Positions 58,508 to 64,000 of a DNA stretch of 64,000 nt are shown in pieces. A program made the position numbers and the translations under genes. The notes under the pieces are model-generated. The model had not been told where the DNA came from, ran no database searches, and worked only from the letters and a program-made list of their open reading frames with translations. The stretch is from Pseudomonas sp. PA15(2017) (GTDB taxonomy: Bacteria > Pseudomonadota > Gammaproteobacteria > Pseudomonadales > Pseudomonadaceae): contig NZ_MSXV01000020.1 in NCBI RefSeq assembly GCF_001945395.1, positions 1-64,000 on the forward strand. Direction: 5' to 3'. The number at the start of each line of letters is the position of its first letter. The first letter of the stretch is position 1.

Positions 58508-59888
58508 CCACCACAGCGACACCCGTATCGAACGCGACAGCATGGGTGAACTGGCTGTGCCCGCCGAAGCGCTGTATGGCGCCCAGACCCAGCGTGCGGT
58601 CAACAACTTCCCGGTGTCGGGGCAGGCCATGCCTGAGGCGTTCATCCGTGCCTTGGTGCTGGCCAAAGCGGCCGCCGCTCGCGCCAATGTCGACCTGGAA
58701 CAGATCCTGCCCGCCCAGGGCGATGCCATCGTCGCGGCATGCCAGCAATTGCTGGCCGAAGACTTCATGCAGCATTTTCCGGTGGATGTGTTTCAGACCG
58801 GCTCCGGCACCAGCTCCAACATGAATGCCAACGAGGTGATCGCCACCCTGGCCACACGTATCCTGGGCGAGCCGATCAACCCCAATGACCACGTCAATTG
58901 CGGCCAGAGCAGCAACGACATCATCCCCACCACCATCCATGTCAGTGCCGCCATCGAGGTCAGCGAAAAGCTGCTGCCCGCGCTGGGGCATCTGCTCGAA
59001 GTGCTGTGCAACAAGTCTCTGGCGGTGCAGCCTTACGTGAAGACCGGCCGTACTCACCTGATGGATGCCATGCCGGTGCGCATGAGCCAGGTGCTCGATG
59101 GCTGGGCTCAGCAGATCCAGGCCAACATCCAGCTGCTCACCGGATTGCTGCCGGCGCTGCAGGCGCTGGCTCAGGGCGGCACCGCGGTGGGCACCGGCAT
59201 CAACGCCCATCCACGCTTCGCCGAGCTGTTCTGCCAGGAGCTCAACGCCCTGACCGGCCGGCAGTTCACGCCGGGCAGCAATTTCTTCGCCCTGATCGGC
59301 TCCCAAGACACGGCGGTCGCGCTGTCCGGCCAGCTCAAGACCACCGCCGTTTCGCTGATGAAGATCGCCAACGACCTGCGCTGGATGAACTCGGGGCCCC
59401 TGGCCGGCCTCAGCGAGATCGAACTGGAGGCCCTGCAGCCTGGCTCGTCGATCATGCCCGGCAAGGTCAACCCGGTGATCCCCGAAGCCACCGCCATGGT
59501 CGCCGCGCAGGTGATCGGCAACGACGCTGCCATCGCGGTGGCCGGGCAGTCCGGCAACTTCGAGTTGAACGTCATGCTGCCGGTCATCGCCCACAACCTG
59601 CTCGGTAGTATCGAGCTGCTGGCCAATGTCAGCCGTCTGCTGGCCGACCGCGCCATTGCCAGCTTCAAGGTCAACGAGCCCAAGCTCAAGGAAGCGTTGG
59701 GGCGCAATCCGATTCTGGTAACCGCGCTCAATCCGCTGATCGGCTACCAGAAGGCCGCCGAGATCGCCAAGAAGGCCTACCGGGAAGGCCGGCCGATCAT
59801 CGATGTAGCCGAAGAAATGACCGAGCTGGGCCGCGCCGAGCTGGAACAGCTGCTCAACCCCGAGCGCCTCACCGAGGGCGGTCTTTAA
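58500..59888 (+). CDS. fumC: Class II (iron-independent) fumarate hydratase
   Basis: 462 residues from the ATG at 58500. Fumarase/aspartase superfamily: DSMGELAVPAEALYGAQTQRAV, FQTGSGTSSNMNANEV, GQSSNDIIPTTIH, TAVGTGINAHPRF and the GSSIMPGKVNPVIPE signature with the mobile catalytic serine. It replaces iron-dependent fumarase when iron is short, which matches the Fur box upstream of fagA. Confidence 0.97.
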   Translation: MSNHHSDTRIERDSMGELAVPAEALYGAQTQRAVNNFPVSGQAMPEAFIRALVLAKAAAARANVDLEQILPAQGDAIVAACQQLLAEDFMQHFPVDVFQTGSGTSSNMNANEVIATLATRILGEPINPNDHVNCGQSSNDIIPTTIHVSAAIEVSEKLLPALGHLLEVLCNKSLAVQPYVKTGRTHLMDAMPVRMSQVLDGWAQQIQANIQLLTGLLPALQALAQGGTAVGTGINAHPRFAELFCQELNALTGRQFTPGSNFFALIGSQDTAVALSGQLKTTAVSLMKIANDLRWMNSGPLAGLSEIELEALQPGSSIMPGKVNPVIPEATAMVAAQVIGNDAAIAVAGQSGNFELNVMLPVIAHNLLGSIELLANVSRLLADRAIASFKVNEPKLKEALGRNPILVTALNPLIGYQKAAEIAKKAYREGRPIIDVAEEMTELGRAELEQLLNPERLTEGGL

Positions 59889-59932
59889 GCACGGCAGCGC
59901 ATTGGTGTCCGACGTCAGCCGAGGAGCAGATC

Positions 59933-60382
59933 ATGGAGCAGTGGAAACGACTCAGCGAAGCCGGTAACCGCTACTTCGCCGAAGGCCGCTGGGTCGAGGC
60001 GCGTGAGCATTATCTGCAGGCGCTCGCCCTGGCGCAGGTGCTGTTCGAGCGCTGGCGCGATGCCGATGCTGCAGTGGCCGCGTTCGTCGTCTCGCAGCAC
60101 AACCTGGCCGACCTGCAACTGACGATCGGCCATCCCGAGGGCGCGGCCGAGCACTTGTGCGCCTGCCATGAACACCTGTTGCGCTGCACGGCGGCCGGGC
60201 ACCTGTCGCCCGCGCTGCGCCAGGCCGCCATGAACCACAGCCGGCGAACTTACGCCGGTGTATTGAACTTTGTCGCCGAGCACGGGGCCTACCCCCATAC
60301 AGATCGATTGCTGGAAGCACATGCGTCCGGAGATGCGTCAACGGCAGCGCACCTGATGCCTGCCGCCCGTCAGTACCATTAG
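59933..60382 (+). CDS. Small TPR-like protein of the fagA-fumC-sodA operon (orfX)
   Basis: 149 residues. Helical and TPR-like: WKRLSEAGNRYFAEGRWVEAREHYLQALALAQ, VVSQHNLADLQLTIGHPEGAAEHLCACHEHLL and LRQAAMNHSRRTYAGVLNFVAEHG. Corresponds in place to orfX (PA4469) between fumC and sodA of P. aeruginosa. No enzymatic motif. Possibly a scaffold for metal-sparing enzymes, but that is a guess. Confidence 0.85.
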   Translation: MEQWKRLSEAGNRYFAEGRWVEAREHYLQALALAQVLFERWRDADAAVAAFVVSQHNLADLQLTIGHPEGAAEHLCACHEHLLRCTAAGHLSPALRQAAMNHSRRTYAGVLNFVAEHGAYPHTDRLLEAHASGDASTAAHLMPAARQYH

Positions 60383-60394
60383 AGGAGTGAAACC

Positions 60395-61006
60395 ATGCCG
60401 TATAGCCTGCCTGCTCTGCCCTATGCCTACGATGCCCTGGAACCGCACATCGATGCGCAGACCATGGAGATTCACCACAGCAAGCATCATCAGACCTACG
60501 TCAACAACCTCAATGCCGCGTTGGAAGGCAATGCACTGGGCGAACTGCCGGTCGAGGAGTTGCTGACCCGTCTCAAGGAAGTACCGGAAGACAAGCGCGG
60601 TGCCGTGATCAACAACGGTGGCGGCCACGCCAACCACTCGTTGTTCTGGACGGTGATGAGCACCAGCGGTGGCGGCGAGCCACAGGGCGATCTGAAAGCG
60701 GCGATCGACAGCCAGCTAGGTGGCTTCGAAGCGTTCAAGGAAGCCTTCACCAAGGCTGCACTGACGCGTTTCGGCAGCGGCTGGGCCTGGCTCAGTGTGA
60801 CGCCGCAGAAAAAGCTGGTGGTCGAGAACACCGGTAATCAGGACAGCCCGCTGATGAACGGCAACACGCCGATCCTCGGCCTGGACGTGTGGGAGCACGC
60901 CTATTACCTGCGCTATCAGAACCGCCGTCCTGAATACGTTGGCGCGTTCTACAACGTGGTCGACTGGGCGGAAGTTGCTCGTCGCTATCAGGCCGCGCTG
61001 GCGTGA
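60395..61006 (+). CDS. sodA: Manganese superoxide dismutase
   Basis: 203 residues. Metal ligands visible: His in [11 protein letters not shown], His in [11 protein letters not shown], Asp and His in [12 protein letters not shown]. The segment [12 protein letters not shown] is typical of Mn rather than Fe enzymes. Placed downstream of fumC under Fur control, so the manganese form is made when iron is scarce. Confidence 0.96.
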   Translation: MPYSLPALPYAYDALEPHIDAQTMEIHHSKHHQTYVNNLNAALEGNALGELPVEELLTRLKEVPEDKRGAVINNGGGHANHSLFWTVMSTSGGGEPQGDLKAAIDSQLGGFEAFKEAFTKAALTRFGSGWAWLSVTPQKKLVVENTGNQDSPLMNGNTPILGLDVWEHAYYLRYQNRRPEYVGAFYNVVDWAEVARRYQAALA

Positions 61007-61027
61007 TTCACGTTTTCGGGAGTTTCC

Positions 61028-61162
61028 ATGAGCCCACTGCATGAGCTGATCGTGGCCAACCGCCGCTCGCTGCGCTATGCATTGGGTTTCATGGTGGTTT
61101 TTGCGGGCGGGTTGATCCTCGCCCTCAAAATCTTCGATGGTGCTTCGGCCTGGCTCGTCTGA
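61028..61162 (+). CDS. 44-residue single-pass membrane peptide downstream of sodA
   Basis: ATG at 61028 to TGA at 61162, with GGGAG 6-7 nt upstream and only 21 nt after the sodA stop. A short positively charged N-terminus (ANRRSLRY) is followed by one clear transmembrane helix (ALGFMVVFAGGLILALKIF). The positive-inside pattern, ribosome site and operon spacing argue for a real gene. No family is recognised. Probably co-transcribed with the Fur-regulated cluster. Confidence 0.6.
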   Translation: MSPLHELIVANRRSLRYALGFMVVFAGGLILALKIFDGASAWLV

Positions 61163-61177
61163 CCGCCTGCGTCTCAG

Positions 61178-61450
61178 CTATTCGCCTTCGTCGAAGTAGT
61201 TGTTGATCAGGTCGACCAGTGCCTGCAGCGCCTCGTCTTCACGCTCGCCTTCGGTCAGCAGATGCACGTTGGTGCCTTTGCCTGCCGCCAGCATCATCAC
61301 CGCCATGATGCTTTTGCCGTCGACCATCGATTCGGCACTACGACCAATCTTGATCTGGCACGGAAAGCGTCCCGCAACGCCGACGAATTTAGCGGCCGCC
61401 CGGGCATGCAGGCCGAGTTTGTTGATGATGGTGATTTCACGGGCGGGCAT
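61178..61450 (-). CDS. ptsO: Nitrogen-PTS phosphocarrier NPr (PtsO)
   Basis: 90 residues, HPr fold. Phospho-acceptor His15 in NKLGLHARAAAKFV and regulatory-type serine in VDGKSIMAVMMLAAGKGT. Passes phosphate from EI-Ntr to PtsN. Last gene of the rpoN-hpf-ptsN-rapZ-ptsO operon, 12 nt after rapZ. Confidence 0.95.
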   Translation of the reverse strand: MPAREITIINKLGLHARAAAKFVGVAGRFPCQIKIGRSAESMVDGKSIMAVMMLAAGKGTNVHLLTEGEREDEALQALVDLINNYFDEGE

Positions 61451-61462
61451 CGCGGCAATTCC

Positions 61463-62320
61463 TTAACTGAGGTCGCGGTGGCGGATCTGAAGGTTCTTCA
61501 ATAGCGGCTTGAGGGCCTGGCCCAGGCGATTGGCCAGATAGACGGAGCGGTGATGACCACCCGTACAGCCGATACCCACGGTCACGTAGGAACGATTGCT
61601 GGCGGCGAAGCGGGGTAGCCATTTGTGCAGGTAGGTATAGATGTCCTGATACATCTCCTCGACATCCGCCTGCGCTGCCAGGTATTCCTCAACGGGCTGC
61701 TCCAGGCCGGTGAAGTCGCGCAGCTCGGGCTTCCAGTAGGGATTGGGCAGACAACGCACGTCGAAGACCAGGTCGGCATCCACCGGCATGCCGCGCTTGA
61801 AGCCGAACGACTCGATCAGGTACGCGGTGCCCGGCTCGGACTGGTTGAGCAGGCGCAGCTTGAGGATGTCGCGCAGCTGATACAGGTTCAGGTGCGTGGT
61901 GTCGATCTTCAGGTCGGCCCGGTCGATGATCGGGCTTAGCAACTCGACCTCGGCGACCATGGCTTCGGCCAGGGAGCGCTGGTCGTTGGTCAGCGGATGG
62001 CGGCGGCGGGTTTCCGAGAAGCGCTTGAGCAGGGTCTCCTCGCTGGCATCCAGGTACAGCACATCGCAACGGATGTTACGCGAGCGCACTTCGTCGAGCA
62101 GTTCGGCGAAGCGCCTGAGCTGGCTGGGCAGGTTGCGTGCGTCGATGGACACCGCCACCTGCGGGTGCAGCAATTCGGTATGCGGAAGCGCGCGCTCTGC
62201 CAATTCCGGTAGCAGGCCAGCTGGCAGGTTGTCGATGCAATAGAACCCATTGTCTTCGAGCACGTCGAGCGCTGTGCTCTTGCCCGAACCGGAACGACCG
62301 CTGACGATGATCAGGCGCAT
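61463..62320 (-). CDS. rapZ: RNase adapter protein RapZ (GTPase/ATPase fold)
   Basis: 285 residues. Walker [27 protein letters not shown] at the N-terminus, [44 protein letters not shown] and the C-terminal [19 protein letters not shown]. In E. coli RapZ guides RNase E to GlmZ RNA and so tunes glucosamine-6-phosphate synthesis. Located between ptsN and ptsO. Confidence 0.96.
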   Translation of the reverse strand: MRLIIVSGRSGSGKSTALDVLEDNGFYCIDNLPAGLLPELAERALPHTELLHPQVAVSIDARNLPSQLRRFAELLDEVRSRNIRCDVLYLDASEETLLKRFSETRRRHPLTNDQRSLAEAMVAEVELLSPIIDRADLKIDTTHLNLYQLRDILKLRLLNQSEPGTAYLIESFGFKRGMPVDADLVFDVRCLPNPYWKPELRDFTGLEQPVEEYLAAQADVEEMYQDIYTYLHKWLPRFAASNRSYVTVGIGCTGGHHRSVYLANRLGQALKPLLKNLQIRHRDLS

Positions 62321-62336
62321 GGGTTCACCCCGCAGG

Positions 62337-62801
62337 CTATTGGCCGTTCTGGACGTTCACGACGGTCTGGTACAGGGATTCGCTGTCTTGAGCCTGACGA
62401 AGCCGTTCGCGAACATCCTCACGGTCGAACATGCTGGCGATCTGGCGCAGCAGCTCGAGGTGTTCGTCGGTGGCTGCTTCGGGTACCAGCAGCACGAACA
62501 GCAGGTCGACGGGAGCGCCGTCGATAGCGTCGAAGTCAACGGCATTGCTCAGCTTGAGCAGGGCGCTGATCGGCGTGCTGCAGCCGGGCAGGCGGCAGTG
62601 GGGAATGGCGATGCCGTTACCGAAGCCGGTCGAACCGAGCTTCTCGCGGGCGATCAGGCTTTCGTAGATGGTCTGGCCATCGAGATCGGGCAGGTCACGC
62701 GCGATCACGCTGGCAATCTGTTCGAGGACGCGTTTCTTGCTGCCGCCCGGCACGTTCACCAGGGAACGGCCGGGGGTCAGGATGGTTTCAAGTCGGATCA
62801 T
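62337..62801 (-). CDS. ptsN: Nitrogen-PTS EIIA component PtsN
   Basis: 154 residues, EIIA fructose/nitrogen type. Active His68 in [11 protein letters not shown], with [21 protein letters not shown] and [16 protein letters not shown]. Accepts phosphate from NPr and regulates potassium, carbon and nitrogen responses rather than sugar import. Confidence 0.95.
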   Translation of the reverse strand: MIRLETILTPGRSLVNVPGGSKKRVLEQIASVIARDLPDLDGQTIYESLIAREKLGSTGFGNGIAIPHCRLPGCSTPISALLKLSNAVDFDAIDGAPVDLLFVLLVPEAATDEHLELLRQIASMFDREDVRERLRQAQDSESLYQTVVNVQNGQ

Positions 62802-62816
62802 AGGAGAAGGACGAAC

Positions 62817-63125
62817 TCAGCGGGCCATTGCGCCCTGCTGACGATCGAGCTGTTTTTCCTTGTGCTTGATAAGTTGGCGATCGAGTTTGTCGGTGAGTAG
62901 ATCGATGGCTGCGTACATGTCGTCGTGCTCGGCATTGGCCACTACTTCGCCTCCTGCGATGTGCAAGGTGGCTTCGACTTTCTGCTTGAGCTTCTCGACC
63001 TCCAGGATGACCTGCACATTGGTGATCTTGTCGAAGTGTCGCTCGAGGCGCTCGAGCTTCTCTTCGATGTAGCTGCGTAGTGCGTCTGTCACATCCAGCT
63101 GGTGTCCACTGATGTTGACTTGCAT
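62817..63125 (-). CDS. hpf: Ribosome hibernation-promoting factor (short HPF)
   Basis: 102 residues, short-form HPF/YfiA: MQVNISGHQLDVTDALRSYI, LERLERHFDKITNVQVILEVEK and GGEVVANAEHDDMYAAIDLL. Binds the 30S decoding region to form 100S or stabilise 70S ribosomes in stationary phase. Directly after rpoN. Confidence 0.95.
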   Translation of the reverse strand: MQVNISGHQLDVTDALRSYIEEKLERLERHFDKITNVQVILEVEKLKQKVEATLHIAGGEVVANAEHDDMYAAIDLLTDKLDRQLIKHKEKQLDRQQGAMAR

Positions 63126-63213
63126 ACCGCTTCTCCTTGTTGCCGTGTGTGAGTGGCGGGTGTCGAACCCGCCGCAGGAACACTGGGGCTTCGCTTTCGC
63201 TACAAGGGCTCCC

Positions 63214-64000
63214 TTACATCAGTCGCTTGCGTTCGCTCGAAGGCGCTATACCGAGCGATTCACGGTACTTGGCGACTGTGCGGCGCGCCACTTGAATGCC
63301 CTGTGCTTCCAGTAAACCAGCGATCTTGCTGTCGCTCAATGGCTTTTTCGCATTTTCCGCTGCGACCAGTTTTTTGATGATTGCGCGGATCGCGGTCGAC
63401 GAACATTCACCGCCTTCGGAGGTACTGACGTGGCTGGAGAAGAAGTACTTCAGCTCGTAAATGCCACGCGGGGTGTGCATGTACTTCTGGGTGGTGACGC
63501 GGGAGATGGTCGACTCATGCATGCCCACCGCCTCGGCGATGTCGTGCAGTACCAGCGGTTTCATCGCCTCGTCGCCGTAGTCCAGGAAGCCGCGCTGGTG
63601 CTCGACGATCTGCGTGGCGACCTTCATCAGGGTTTCGTTGCGGCTCTGCAGGCTCTTGATGAACCAGCGCGCTTCCTGCAACTGGTTGCGCATGAAGGTG
63701 TTGTCGGCGCTGGAGTCGGCGCGTTTCACGAAACCGGCGTACTGGGCGTTGACGCGCAGACGCGGCATGGCTTCCTGGTTGAGCTCGACCAGCCAGCGAT
63801 CATTGTGCTTGCGCACGATCACGTCCGGCACCACGTACTCCGGTTCGCTGGATTCGATCTGCGAGCCGGGGCGCGGGTTGAGACTCTGGATCAGCTCGAT
63901 GACCGGACGCAGCTCGTCTTCCTTGAGCTTCATGCGGCGCATCAGCTGGCTATAGTCACGGTTGCCGAGCAGATCCAGGTACTCGCTGGTCAGGCGCTGT
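63214..64000 (-). CDS. rpoN: RNA polymerase sigma-54 factor RpoN (3' part; gene continues beyond the window)
   Basis: The C-terminal about 262 residues are in the window; the start lies past 64000. Core-binding region seen in [24 protein letters not shown] and [26 protein letters not shown] segment [31 protein letters not shown], and the RpoN box [23 protein letters not shown] near the end. Recognises -24/-12 promoters. Head of the nitrogen-PTS operon. Confidence 0.97.
   Translation of the reverse strand, partial: QRLTSEYLDLLGNRDYSQLMRRMKLKEDELRPVIELIQSLNPRPGSQIESSEPEYVVPDVIVRKHNDRWLVELNQEAMPRLRVNAQYAGFVKRADSSADNTFMRNQLQEARWFIKSLQSRNETLMKVATQIVEHQRGFLDYGDEAMKPLVLHDIAEAVGMHESTISRVTTQKYMHTPRGIYELKYFFSSHVSTSEGGECSSTAIRAIIKKLVAAENAKKPLSDSKIAGLLEAQGIQVARRTVAKYRESLGIAPSSERKRLM

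Overview
The window is chromosomal DNA of a Pseudomonas species (GC-rich gammaproteobacterium). The call rests on gene order: piuB-like reductase, dppFDCB with several dppA paralogues, psdR-mdpA, a SIMPL protein, roxSR, the mag (alpha-2-macroglobulin) operon, gatCAB, mreBCD-maf-rng-yhdP, tldD-yjgA-pmbA, fagA-fumC-sodA and ptsO-rapZ-ptsN-hpf-rpoN. As I remember the P. aeruginosa PAO1 map, this follows PA4513 down to PA4462. It is not P. aeruginosa itself: the porin gene expected inside the dpp cluster is absent, a phosphonate-type transporter sits between roxSR and mag, and REP-like palindromes of other Pseudomonas types are scattered through the intergenic DNA. No tRNA, rRNA, CRISPR, transposase or prophage genes were seen.

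Region 1-6 kb: an RNA-repair locus reduced to its two outer ends (C-terminal pieces of rtcA and rtcR back to back), NADP-glutamate dehydrogenase, an uncharacterised protein that may be a dead DEDD-exonuclease relative, and a Fur-boxed PepSY/flavodoxin reductase. Region 6-20 kb: a di/tripeptide utilisation cluster with one ABC permease/ATPase set, four periplasmic binding proteins, the PsdR-type regulator and the M24 peptidase that hydrolyses imported peptides. A C-terminal remnant of a second M24 peptidase shows that a peptidase-binding-protein unit was once duplicated here. Region 20-28 kb: a SIMPL-domain protein, the redox two-component system RoxSR, an AEC-family permease and a four-gene phosphonate/phosphite-type ABC transporter with no catabolic partner nearby.

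Region 28-38 kb: the six-gene mag operon, tightly packed with overlapping starts, encoding an inner-membrane/periplasmic alpha-2-macroglobulin that lacks the thioester cysteine. The first gene's Shine-Dalgarno sequence lies in a GGA-loop hairpin typical of RsmA/CsrA targets. Region 38-41 kb: an HPP-CBS membrane protein with a structured leader, a 283-bp MITE-like element inserted in its stop codon, a LysR regulator and a small RlpA-like lipoprotein. Region 41-58 kb: housekeeping operons for Gln-tRNA/Asn-tRNA amidation, cell shape, RNase G, envelope lipid transport (YhdP), nitrilase-family hydrolase, TldD/PmbA protease and ribosome assembly factor YjgA. Region 58-61 kb: the Fur-controlled fagA-fumC-orf-sodA cluster, followed by an unannotated 44-residue membrane peptide. 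Region 61-64 kb: the nitrogen-PTS/sigma-54 operon, with rpoN running off the window edge.

Most intergenic regions are short. The more unusual signals are the internally deleted rtc locus, the duplicated-and-eroded mdpA, candidate PsdR operators, the MITE-like element, the non-AUG mreC start and the RsmA-type hairpin on mag.
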